Part shown: positions 1-8,317 of the stretch, piece after piece
How positions within the stretch are numbered: the first letter of the stretch is position 1
Layout of the letters: each line of letters starts with the position of its first letter
Source of the DNA: Algoriphagus sanaruensis
GTDB lineage: Bacteria; Bacteroidota; Bacteroidia; Cytophagales; Cyclobacteriaceae
Reading direction: 5' to 3'
Length of the DNA stretch: 64,000 nt
Assembly: GCF_001593605.1 (NCBI RefSeq)
Contig: NZ_CP012836.1
Location: forward strand, 3,166,501-3,230,500
Notes under the pieces: model-generated
Told to the model about the DNA's origin: nothing
What the model saw: the letters and a program-made list of their open reading frames with translations, nothing else
Databases searched by the model: none
Translations under genes and position numbers: made by a program

Positions 1-257
1 CCATCTTTATGAAGGATGGTCATGGATGAACTTTGTTGAAGAAATTGATTGGCCTTTTGAACCAGTTCCTTTTCTTCTTTAGACAAGAATGACATTTGAT
101 CCAGACTACCTTCGATCCAAGAGCCATGAAAAGACAGTTCTGTCCATGAAGAATTCGCATTGGACGGATGGGAAAAAAATAATCCCAACAAAAGGATCGC
201 AACAATCCCAGCCTTAAGCAGCATCATTTCCAACAAATCGACCCAAGCTTTCCTCAT
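1..257 (-). CDS. Partial N-terminus of fourth Kelch-like single-pass membrane protein
   Basis: Only the first ~85 codons lie in the window; the gene runs off the left edge. Reading from the ATG at 257, the product begins MRKAWVDLLEMMLLKAG, continues into a hydrophobic signal segment ending near HPSNANSSW, and then has LSKEEKELVQKANQF and TILHKDG. These match the start of the next gene upstream (LSEEEKAMVDQAEKF, YSIIQEKSE) and of the one at 1749, so it is a fourth paralogue. Its start lies 3 nt after the stop of the 261-1628 gene, implying one transcript. Internal ATGs at 227 and 224 are alternative starts that still give a signal peptide. Function unknown; assignment rests on similarity to its neighbours. 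Confidence 0.75.
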   Translation of the reverse strand, partial: MRKAWVDLLEMMLLKAGIVAILLLGLFFSHPSNANSSWTELSFHGSWIEGSLDQMSFLSKEEKELVQKANQFLQQSSSMTILHKD

Positions 258-260
258 AAA

Positions 261-1628
261 TCAAGTTTTAGCCAAGATTTTTTTGTTTTCTTCTTTATCA
301 ATAAAAATTTTGCCAATGCAATACAAGATCATTCGGCGATCCATGGTATGGCGCTCGCGTGTAATCAAAGGATAACCAAATTGAGAAATAAACATCTCGT
401 TGATTTCACGGATTTTTCGGGCACGATGTACTTTTCGAAGATCAAAAGCTAAGCCATGCTCTAGGCCCAACAATTCATCCATTTTCTCTTGTGAAATGAT
501 CGTTTCTTGAACATCTAAAAAAGGGAAAATCCGTTCATCCAACGCCATAGAATCCGGCTCCTGAGATAATATTTCATCGGCAAGACCGAGCTTCTTTTTT
601 CTCCAAAACCAAGTCCCCACTATTCCCCCAATCAAAACGCTTAGGACGATAAAGTACATTCCATTTTGGTATGGAAATACCTCATTTTGAATGCTGATCT
701 TTCCAACTAATTTGGCTTCTTGCTTTAATTGAGGTAAGGATAGGCGGATATCCTCCAAAGCTTCGGAGCGCAAAAATACTACTTCTTCATTTTCTCCAAT
801 CAGGTATCCAAAAACACCGCCTGCATCAAAAAATGGAATTGAATTTTGAAAAATCTCCATAGTTCTTTTGTCAAAAATCAGAACAGTTAAATTTGAAGGA
901 ACACCTTGGTATTCAAAAGCAAAAATTCCAAAATTGGGTGTATCAATAGGTCTTGATCGAGGAAATTCCTTGGAATCAAAAAGTTTTTTGATTTCCCGAT
1001 CATACCAATTTATCTCAACTTCCTGCCATTTTTTTTCCTCGAGATTTAAGAAAAAATGACCTAAATGTTTGTATTCAAATTCAATACGACGATTAAAAGA
1101 GGCTCCAAAAAGACTTAGAATTCCTTCCTCGTAAAAAAACACAACCCCGGAATTAAGATTTAAAGGTTGATTTTGAACAAAAACGAATTCAGGCTTTTTT
1201 GTTTTCTGATTTAACAGATAGATATCCGAATTTGATTCCCAAAATCCGTTATTTCCAAAAGTGTAATATTCATCTTTAAATGAGAAAAAATTTAATCCAC
1301 AATAAGAACCAACTCCTTCAAAATCCAATTGTGGAACCCAGATATTTCCGTTCCATTTCCAATAATTCATCTGGCAATCACGGATTAGGTAATATTCAGA
1401 TTTTTCTTGAATGATTGAATATTGAAAAACCGAATTTTCAAATTTCTCAGCTTGATCAACCATGGCTTTTTCTTCTTCACTGAGGTGTCGCTTGATCTTG
1501 GAAATTCCCCCGTCACCACGATCTTTAATGATCGTAAAACTCCGCCAATTGACTTCAGATTCGATAGCCCATGACTCTATCGAAAAAAAACAACCCCACA
1601 AAAGCAACCATAGGAATTTTGAACGCAT
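261..1628 (-). CDS. Kelch-like ectodomain, one TM helix, basic cytoplasmic domain (paralogue 3)
   Basis: 455 residues. Residues 1-21 form a signal peptide ending ESWA. Residues ~25-320 are an extracytoplasmic region rich in W, G, F and Y with Kelch-like pieces (YWKWNGNIW, FGNNGFWESNSDIYLL). A single membrane helix lies at ~322-342, followed by RKKK. The cytoplasmic tail (~343-455) holds LLGLEHG, then RKVHRARKIREIN, FGYPLITRERH and DRRMILYCI. The same tail pattern recurs in the two upstream genes. This topology (outside sensor, inside basic domain) resembles one-protein signalling receptors; the tail could be a winged-helix DNA- or partner-binding domain, but I cannot name the family. Neighbour spacing is 3 nt downstream and 120 nt upstream. 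Confidence 0.8.
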   Translation of the reverse strand: MRSKFLWLLLWGCFFSIESWAIESEVNWRSFTIIKDRGDGGISKIKRHLSEEEKAMVDQAEKFENSVFQYSIIQEKSEYYLIRDCQMNYWKWNGNIWVPQLDFEGVGSYCGLNFFSFKDEYYTFGNNGFWESNSDIYLLNQKTKKPEFVFVQNQPLNLNSGVVFFYEEGILSLFGASFNRRIEFEYKHLGHFFLNLEEKKWQEVEINWYDREIKKLFDSKEFPRSRPIDTPNFGIFAFEYQGVPSNLTVLIFDKRTMEIFQNSIPFFDAGGVFGYLIGENEEVVFLRSEALEDIRLSLPQLKQEAKLVGKISIQNEVFPYQNGMYFIVLSVLIGGIVGTWFWRKKKLGLADEILSQEPDSMALDERIFPFLDVQETIISQEKMDELLGLEHGLAFDLRKVHRARKIREINEMFISQFGYPLITRERHTMDRRMILYCIGKIFIDKEENKKILAKT

Positions 1629-1748
1629 AAGCTAATATACATTTTCCAAGGAAGTAGTTAAACCAATTTTACACGAGTTGATATACATTTTTATGCAGAT
1701 GATTTTGGTATTTATTTAATGATTAATCGTCATTGGTTTCTTCTTTAT

Positions 1749-3146
1749 TTAAGCTACAACGGTTTTTTCATCTTTAATCTCCACGAATTCATTGATTTGG
1801 TAGAGAATCATTCGTTTGTCTTTTTCATCCCTTGTCCTTGATATCAATGGATGACCAAATTGTCGCTCAAAATCCTGATTGATTTGCTGAATTTTTCTTG
1901 AACGGTTGACTTTTCTTAAATCCGGATTTATTACACCTTCCAATCCTAGTAAAATATCCATCCTTTCCTGGGAAAGAACCTGTCCTTGGATCGGAATAAA
2001 AACGGCCAACTCAGGATCCATCAAAATTCGATTATTAATCGAGTCTGTAATTTTCCCATTCTTAATTGACTTTATCACTAAGAATCCCAAAATCAAAAGA
2101 ATTAAGGAAATAGGGAGCGTCATTGAATATGAGAAATATGGGGACAAATTATAACCCATCAGATTTGATTGATCAATTGTAATTGAAGCAACAGGAGTTA
2201 AATTCTTAATTATTCCGCCAAATTGAAAAATTATTGGAGTGCGCTGATTAAGAAATTGAACCTCAAGTTTATCCTCAGGATAAATAATTAAAAAAGACGT
2301 ATTATGATCCCAGATATATATTTGATTGAACTGGTAAATCTGCCTGTCATCCTTATCGAGGATGAACATACCTGATTCATTTTTTTCATCCTTCTCGTAG
2401 AAGAGTAATCCGAATCGATTTAAATCAAGTCCGAAATATTTTTTGGGAACCAAGGATTGAAAATCTTCTTTAGCCTTTTTGTCCAGCCAAGTAGTTTGAA
2501 TACTTTGCCAAGTCAAGGTTTCTAAATCTAAAAATCTTCCCTCACTTCGGATTTTATCTTCGTTTATCCTAGCATTAGCGATTTCTCCCACCCAGCAAAG
2601 CATCCCTGAATTCATGTAAAAATTGCCCTGCGCATAGAAATTCTCAGGTTGATTTTTAGTTTGAACAAACTCAAACTTTTTAAAATCTTGGTTTAATCGA
2701 ATTAAGTCTGATTTATTCTCCCAAAATCCTGTCCCACCCAAATGAAAAATTTCTCCCTTATAGAATTCCCAATTGGTAAGACAATAAGAGCCAACAATTT
2801 CTAAATCTCCTAAAGGCTCCCAAAAAGTTCCATTCCATTTCCATAGATTTTGATGGCAATTTTTGTTCAGATAGTAACTATCGTTCTCATGTCGGATTGT
2901 AAAGGCATAGAAATCTTCCGTCAATTCATTGGCTTGTTGAAACATTTCTTTCTCTTCATCATTCAAATAAAAAAATATGGTTTCTGGCAGTTTACCTGCA
3001 TTCGTGTTTTGAATTGTGATTTCCTTCCAGGAAGATTTCGGTGTGAGTCCAAATAATAGAGAAGGCAATAAAAAAAAGACAATAAAAATCAATCCGAATT
3101 TACGGTTTTCAGATGAAACGTAAGGTAAACCAAATCTGAATTTCAC
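1749..3146 (-). CDS. Kelch-like ectodomain, one TM helix, basic cytoplasmic domain (paralogue 2)
   Basis: 465 residues from a GTG start at 3146; no in-frame ATG precedes the signal segment and a TAA lies upstream, so GTG is the best choice. The hydrophobic segment at ~18-34 is a signal peptide. The ectodomain repeats features of the neighbouring paralogues (LWKWNGTFWEPLGDLEIVGS, HLGGTGFWENKSDLI, KNQPENF). A membrane helix at ~342-358 is followed by a tail with LLGLEG, RKVNRSRKIQQIN, FGHPLISRTRD and KDKRMILYQI, nearly the same as paralogue 3. Function unknown. A receptor or membrane-bound regulator fits the layout (inference). Confidence 0.8.
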   Translation of the reverse strand: MKFRFGLPYVSSENRKFGLIFIVFFLLPSLLFGLTPKSSWKEITIQNTNAGKLPETIFFYLNDEEKEMFQQANELTEDFYAFTIRHENDSYYLNKNCHQNLWKWNGTFWEPLGDLEIVGSYCLTNWEFYKGEIFHLGGTGFWENKSDLIRLNQDFKKFEFVQTKNQPENFYAQGNFYMNSGMLCWVGEIANARINEDKIRSEGRFLDLETLTWQSIQTTWLDKKAKEDFQSLVPKKYFGLDLNRFGLLFYEKDEKNESGMFILDKDDRQIYQFNQIYIWDHNTSFLIIYPEDKLEVQFLNQRTPIIFQFGGIIKNLTPVASITIDQSNLMGYNLSPYFSYSMTLPISLILLILGFLVIKSIKNGKITDSINNRILMDPELAVFIPIQGQVLSQERMDILLGLEGVINPDLRKVNRSRKIQQINQDFERQFGHPLISRTRDEKDKRMILYQINEFVEIKDEKTVVA

Positions 3147-3235
3147 AAGGGTAATTTGAGTGGTGATTAAATTATTCAGATAAAATGGAATTTAAAGTTT
3201 ATCTATCCATCAGCTTTCTCATAAGTAATACAGAT

Positions 3236-4558
3236 TCAGCTTGATAAATCAATACTATATCGGAAGTAACGTTTGTCCTGAGGTTGTCTTTCTCGCTCAA
3301 TCATTGATTTTCCGGTGATTTTCTGAGCACTTTCATTGATACCCTTGATCAATCTTGATCTTTTAACCCGCTTATTTTCTGCGGTATCCTCTGGATCAAA
3401 TTCAAAAAAGGCATCTAACTCTTCTGTGGTGTAGAATTCTTTCCCTGCGGTGATTAGCTTTTGTCTCCAAATCTCCATTGGGTCAGGAGCTTTTTCTGAA
3501 GTAGTTGTAAATTCAAATGGGGCGGAGTTTCCCGAATGTTTTTTAGTAAGTCTTTTCTTAAAAAATGTGTAGGCCAAACCTCCAAACACCACGAAAAATG
3601 CAAGGAGAATACCCAAGGTTTGAAGTCTAAGTTTAGGGGCGACTTCCTTAACCTGAGGCACAATTTGAATCGATGCAACTTCCTTAGCTTGAGCTATTAA
3701 TTCTGAAATCTCCAGAGTGCTCACTGGCTCATTCCCGATTTTCCATTCCAATTGATTATTGGAAATACTGAAGTAATCAGGACTTGATTGAATAGGAAGT
3801 GCCGCTTCCTCCAAAAATAGAATCCTTTTCAGCCCTTTATCCAACATAAACCACCCTTCTTGGAGCTTGACAATTGAATAATCTTGTAAATCAAAGAAGA
3901 TGGAAATCTCTTGCTCAACATTTGGGATGTCTTGATTCTGCTTCCAATTCAATTTCAAACTCATCCACTTATTGGTATTCCAATCCAAGAAATAACCTTG
4001 GTTTACAAAATCAAATTGATCGGTTCGCTTACTTGAAAATGTCCCAAACAATAGAAATATCCCTTGATCGGAAATTGATTTCCAAGGTGAAAAATAATTG
4101 AGCGGTTGCTGTTCTACTGGAATCAATTCCCATGAACCGAATTGGGAATAGAACTCAATCAGATCGACATGCTGATGAAAAGGACCTTTACCTCCTAATA
4201 GATATAACCTTCCTTCCCGGTTTAAAATTGTTCCAGAACAGGTGTATCCAAAGTTATTAAATTGATATTGGTTCTTCCATGCTCCATTGTCCCAAACCAA
4301 AAGATCAAACCCACAATCTTGCCAGGCCAACCATTGCCCATCTTGATTAATGACATGGATTCCATAATTTTTTCGCTTAAACAATGAATCCAACTGACCT
4401 AGGTAAAGTTGAGCTCCATCCTTTTCACCCAATACCCATTGTTTGCTTGTTTCACGGGCATTTGAGGTGAAATAAAAATGAGTTGTCGACGCCCACCCAG
4501 TGCTAGAATGGAACGAAATATTAAAAAGAATGCCTAAAAAAACGACTATTGATCTCAA
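3236..4558 (-). CDS. Kelch-like ectodomain, one TM helix, basic cytoplasmic domain (paralogue 1)
   Basis: 440 residues from a TTG at 4558 that gives a good signal peptide ending TGWA. It is the first gene of the tandem set and the most divergent. The ectodomain has a clear Kelch-like stretch (LYLLGGKG, then DLIEFYSQFGSWELI, then QQPLN). The membrane helix is at ~312-333. The tail reads EELDAFFEFDPED, RVKRSRLIKGIN, GKSMIERERQ and QDKRYFRYSID, keeping the R-S-R-x-I-x-x-I-N / R-x-R / D-K-R-x4-Y-x-I pattern of the other copies despite low overall identity. That conservation marks the tail as the functional constant part. Upstream lies a 1.9 kb gene-free repeat block. Confidence 0.8.
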   Translation of the reverse strand: MRSIVVFLGILFNISFHSSTGWASTTHFYFTSNARETSKQWVLGEKDGAQLYLGQLDSLFKRKNYGIHVINQDGQWLAWQDCGFDLLVWDNGAWKNQYQFNNFGYTCSGTILNREGRLYLLGGKGPFHQHVDLIEFYSQFGSWELIPVEQQPLNYFSPWKSISDQGIFLLFGTFSSKRTDQFDFVNQGYFLDWNTNKWMSLKLNWKQNQDIPNVEQEISIFFDLQDYSIVKLQEGWFMLDKGLKRILFLEEAALPIQSSPDYFSISNNQLEWKIGNEPVSTLEISELIAQAKEVASIQIVPQVKEVAPKLRLQTLGILLAFFVVFGGLAYTFFKKRLTKKHSGNSAPFEFTTTSEKAPDPMEIWRQKLITAGKEFYTTEELDAFFEFDPEDTAENKRVKRSRLIKGINESAQKITGKSMIERERQPQDKRYFRYSIDLSS

Positions 4559-5138
4559 GGTGATAATTGAATAGTTTGATCAATACGAAGGAAATACTAG
4601 AGCTTTAAAAGTAATAACTATTAAAGGTAAATTAGGTAAAATTTTATGTCACATAAATTAAATAATTGAATTTCAAATATTTAACAAAATTCAAAAAGAA
4701 CTACAATTTTGGATTTTGATACTTAAACATACCTGAAGTAATTTAAAAAAATCAGGCTGGTTGGCCACGTGTTTTAACGCTGGGTTAAATAGGAATTTGA
4801 TAAGAACTGAGATGAGCTTCATTTCATTTGAAAAGTAAGAGTCAAGCCTAGGGGAATGGAAAAGATTGGTTGATTTTAAACTTTTATTCGGGCTATTCTC
4901 AAGATCAACCCGTCAGAGGAACTTCTTTCGTTAATTTCCTTCCCACTTTTGAAGCCAAAAGTTGGCAAAAGCTTGTCTAATAAAAAATGCCCTGCCCTAC
5001 AGGCTGGCCCAAGTCTAAAAATGCCCACTGAGCATTTTTTTAACGACTTGTCCTCCAAAAACCGCCTGTCTTCTAGGGCCACATCCCACACGAATTAAAT
5101 CCACTTTCAAATTAAAAAAATGTTCGCTCTTCATTTTT

Positions 5139-5183
5139 ACCCCATCGGGGTCGAATATGGGTAGTCCAGCGTTTTAACGCTGG
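5139..5183. repeat. Paired hairpins in repeat unit (CCCC/GGGG and CCAGCGTT/AACGCTGG)
   Basis: ACCCC-ATC-GGGGT (5139-5151) is followed by the perfect palindrome CCAGCGTT-TT-AACGCTGG (5166-5183). The second unit keeps both in slightly decayed form (near 5629-5675). The last unit has the same two positions filled by different but still fully paired stems: AGACCC-TGTAG-GGGTCT (6204-6220) and CCCAGGGT-GAA-ACCCTGGG (6233-6251). Pairing is therefore kept although bases changed. Confidence 0.8.
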
Positions 5184-5340
5184 GTTAAATAGGAAAGAGA
5201 AATAATGTGCGCTGGGTTAATTATTCAATCCGGAATGCAAGAGTAAATCCCAGCGCAATGGAATGGAACGTTTGTTCATTTTAAAAAAATGGTTTTCCCG
5301 TTATTAACCTGTCAGAGAAACATTTTAGCCTTTTTTCTCT

Positions 5341-5456
5341 GGTACTTTTTCCCCCGAAAAAATCGGGGCCGGCTTTGATGAAAAAGTACCCAAAAAATCA
5401 AGATTCAAAAATGCTCCTACCGCACAAGGCCTGTCGCCGGCCCGCTTTTGAATCTT
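5341..5456. repeat. Nested inverted repeats in first full unit (second copy at 5831-5946)
   Basis: GGTACTTTTT (5341-5350) pairs perfectly with AAAAAGTACC (5381-5390) and encloses CCCCGA/TCGGGG (5352-5357 with 5363-5368). Next, AAGATTCAAAA (5400-5410) pairs perfectly with TTTTGAATCTT (5446-5456), enclosing GC-rich sequence. The second unit has the same arms at 5831-5840/5871-5880 and 5890-5900/5936-5946. No gene overlaps them. Confidence 0.85.
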
Positions 5457-6463
5457 CCCCACGCGCCCAAATAATTAACGAAGGTGCTCAATTGTATTTA
5501 ATTCTGAATTTTTAACACCCCTTCCCTACTGCCTGGCCCAAGTCTAAAAACCGTCTGGCTTCTAGGGCCACATCCCACACGAATTAAATCCACTTTCAAA
5601 TTAAAAAAAATGTTCGCTCTTCATTTTTACCCCATCGGGGTCGGATATGGGTAGCCCAGCGTTTTAACGTTAGGTTAAATGGGAGTGAGAAATTATGCGC
5701 GCTGGGTTAATTATTCAATCCTGATTGCAAGAGTAAATCCCAGCGCAATGAAATGGAACGTTTGTTCATTTTAAAAAAATGGTTTTCCCTTTATTAACCT
5801 GTCAGAGAAACTTTTTAGCCTTTTTTCTCTGGTACTTTTTCCCCCGAAAAAATCGGGGCCGGCTTTGATGAAAAAGTACCCAAAAAATCAAGATTCAAAA
5901 AAGCTCCCACCGCACAAGGCCGGTCGCTGGCCCGCTTTTGAATCTTCCCTACGCGCCTGAAAAATCAACTTTAGAATTCATGTGTGTTCATTTTTGAAGC
6001 TAGCCTGAATTTTTAACGCCCCTTCCCTACAGCCTGGCCCAAGTCTAAAAATGTCCACCGGGCCTTTTTTTAACGACTTGTCCTCCAAAAACCGCCTGTC
6101 TTCTAGGACCACATCCTTCGCGATCCAAATTACAATTGATTTTCATCTTGATGTTCGATCTCTTTTAACTTAGAATTGTTTCTCCTGATATTCAATTCTA
6201 AAAAGACCCTGTAGGGGTCTAACCGTGAATAGCCCAGGGTGAAACCCTGGGTTAATGAGGAAAAAGACGGAAAAGCGCTGTATAAATTATTCAATTAGAA
6301 AAGCAAGAGTAAATCCCAGCGAAATGGAATGTAATGACGAATTATCAATTTTAAAATTTAGGGTTCAATCCAAAAGGATTGCAAATCCGGGGATCGTACC
6401 TCGAAATTGCAAAAGTCAAGGAGCAAAAAACTAGCACTTTTTAATCAAAATGATCTTCCGAAA

Positions 6464-8317
6464 TCACATTTTCAAATTCCCTTCCCAATCAATTTCAAAT
6501 TGAAAGAGCGGCAATAGCGCATCAGTAATTACGGCAACGTCCCTGCGATTTAATATCTTGTCTAGGGTTGGTTTTCCCTCTAAACCAAAATTGGCCCAGA
6601 CTTTCCCAAAGTCTTCTAGTTTGATTGGGGTCTTAGTGATGGAAAGAATTTCAATCATACGACCTATGGTCAAGTTCGCTCCAGATGCTCCCCAATACTC
6701 CCGAAGCTCTGGGTAATAAGTCCTAATCCCGGAAACCCATTCAAATTCGCTCACCAACCGATCGGGATGAAACCAAGTTTGATTTGCCCATAGATAAGGA
6801 ACTCCCTCCCCTTTCAAAATTCCCAACGCACCTGCTTTTTGAATCACTTGAAAATGAGGATCGGACGGAGAAACATCCAAAAACGGCATTAAAAAGGCTT
6901 TTTGATCGAGAAGTTCTTGCTGAACCTGACGGATAGACACATTTTGAAGCGAACTTCCTTGATTAATAGCTACTGAAGCTAAAACACCTGAAGCTTGCCC
7001 AATCCCCAATACCACAGGTTGAAGTCTAGTGGCTCCATTGACAATGTTGGAAACTGAAATACTTTTTTCGGCAAGAATAAGGGCGGGATGATTCTTGGGA
7101 ACTAAAGCCCCGAGCGGAATCGTATAAGAAGGCACTCGGATTTTTATAAAATCGATCGCCGGAGCATTTGGATTTTTCTTGTGGTGGTGATCAATCGTGT
7201 AATCCCCTACAGCTACTCCTGTTTTAAAATAGGGATTCTCTGTTTGATAAGGAGATCGAACATGTGGAAGCGTAAAGGTGACATTCCCCTCAAATCTTCT
7301 AGATTCTCGATGGTACGGAATTAAAGGGAGTTGGTCTTGGCTTGGATATTCATTTTCTACCAAACCAAGGTGCTTATATCCAAGTTCGTGCTGAATGTAA
7401 TACACAAATCTGAGCGTAGTCTGCTTGGCCTTTTCGATTTCAAGTAGACGATCTTCCGGACTTAATTCCACCAGATTGACATAATGGTCATTGCCACAAT
7501 TCGGCCAATTGATCATGTATTTACCGTTTGGAAGTTTGCCATAGGCAAGCATTTTGTCACAATCCAATGTCGGGGCTTGATCTGTAATGGGATCGGCATG
7601 TGCGCAGGCACAAGCAAATTCGGAAGGGTCATATCCCTCTGGTTTGGGAATAGTACGGTCATTTCCTTTTCCAAAATCCTGTAGAGTCGCTACAAAAGTT
7701 AAATCTTGAATGATGGAATTGGATTTTTCAGGCGCAAACTCCTCTCCGATTTCACTTCGAGCATCCATTCCCAATCGATAGGGAAGTCCAATAGATGCGG
7801 CCACATCACCTAATTCTGTAGCGTCAATCAGAATTTTAGAGATCACAATCCAATCTTTATTTCCCCTTCGATAGGTAACGGTCCATTGCCCATTATTGTA
7901 GAAAGCTGATTTCCATTCACTTTCTAAGGAGAGTTCAAGATTTGGAGTGGAAAGAAGCATATTCTTCAAGATTTCTTGTCCAACCTTGGGTTCAAACAAG
8001 GTATTGCTCACCCAACCTGTGGCGAGGGCTTGTTGGGATCCATACCTCGCAATAAGACTATCCCGAAATTCCCCCCAAATCCCTGATAGAAGTCGATGGT
8101 TCCCATCAATCGCCGAGACGCCAGCCGAGGTTAACATTCCTCCAACCCAAGATGAGGATTCCAAAATGAGTGTATTAGTCCCCATTCTACCCGCAGCAAT
8201 TCCCGCAGAAGTTCCACTAGCTCCACCACCGATAATAATCAAATCGAATTGTTGTTGAGCTGTAGCAATAATTGACCAAAAAGTCAGTAAAAATGAGAGG
8301 CTAAGATTTTTTTTCAT
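6464..8317 (-). CDS. Secreted FAD-dependent oxidoreductase with SLH-like C-terminus
   Basis: 617 residues from the ATG at 8317, which overlaps the stop of the upstream kinase gene as ATGA; an earlier in-frame start would spoil the signal peptide MKKNLSLSFLL...ATAQ. The FAD-binding motif IIIGGGASGTSAG follows directly at ~25-37, then SWVGGMLTSAG, typical of the FAD_oxidored family (PF12831). Residues ~495-600 (DVSPSDPHF, GALGILKGEG, WFHPDRLVSEFEW, LTIGRMIEI) look like one or two S-layer-homology-type repeats, which may anchor the protein at the cell surface. Substrate unknown; as last gene of a GH18/ROK operon it may oxidise a released sugar or aglycone (inference). Confidence 0.85.
   Translation of the reverse strand: MKKNLSLSFLLTFWSIIATAQQQFDLIIIGGGASGTSAGIAAGRMGTNTLILESSSWVGGMLTSAGVSAIDGNHRLLSGIWGEFRDSLIARYGSQQALATGWVSNTLFEPKVGQEILKNMLLSTPNLELSLESEWKSAFYNNGQWTVTYRRGNKDWIVISKILIDATELGDVAASIGLPYRLGMDARSEIGEEFAPEKSNSIIQDLTFVATLQDFGKGNDRTIPKPEGYDPSEFACACAHADPITDQAPTLDCDKMLAYGKLPNGKYMINWPNCGNDHYVNLVELSPEDRLLEIEKAKQTTLRFVYYIQHELGYKHLGLVENEYPSQDQLPLIPYHRESRRFEGNVTFTLPHVRSPYQTENPYFKTGVAVGDYTIDHHHKKNPNAPAIDFIKIRVPSYTIPLGALVPKNHPALILAEKSISVSNIVNGATRLQPVVLGIGQASGVLASVAINQGSSLQNVSIRQVQQELLDQKAFLMPFLDVSPSDPHFQVIQKAGALGILKGEGVPYLWANQTWFHPDRLVSEFEWVSGIRTYYPELREYWGASGANLTIGRMIEILSITKTPIKLEDFGKVWANFGLEGKPTLDKILNRRDVAVITDALLPLFQFEIDWEGNLKM

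Larger units (their letters stand above)
4752..6345. repeat. Tandem array of 0.4-0.57 kb palindrome-rich units
   Basis: Two nearly full units (about 4985-5520 and 5521-6006) align with an exact 490-nt offset over most of their length. A partial, diverged unit lies at each end (about 4752-4984 and 6007-6345). Shared blocks in order: GGCCCAAGTCTAAAAA, TTCTAGGGCCACATCC, a CCCC/GGGG hairpin, a CCAGCG/CGCTGG hairpin followed by GGTTAAAT, GCAAGAGTAAATCCCAGCG, CCTGTCAGAGAAAC, a GGTACTTTTT/AAAAAGTACC inverted repeat, and AAGATTCAAAA/TTTTGAATCTT. The second full unit has lost ~39 nt after AAGTCTAAAA. Similar palindromic intergenic repeats are, to my knowledge, common in this group of Bacteroidota. Confidence 0.85.
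4559..6463. other. Gene-free 1.9 kb region dominated by repeats
   Basis: No convincing coding sequence. The only open frame of note (4876-5091, minus) lies within repeat sequence and has no protein-like features. About 1.6 kb consists of the imperfect tandem repeat array described separately. The right flank holds a weak inverted repeat CAATCC-AAAA-GGATTG at 6366-6381, which could slow transcription downstream of the FAD oxidoreductase gene but lacks a good T-tract. No transposase gene or integration site was seen. Confidence 0.7.

Noticed and set aside
4876-5091. 71-codon minus-strand ORF between the receptor array and the FAD gene
   Set aside because: It consists largely of tandem repeat sequence, which is partly deleted in the next unit; no protein-like conservation is visible.
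6366-6381. CAATCC-AAAA-GGATTG hairpin after the FAD gene
   Set aside because: Short stem and no T-tract on the minus strand, so not called a terminator.
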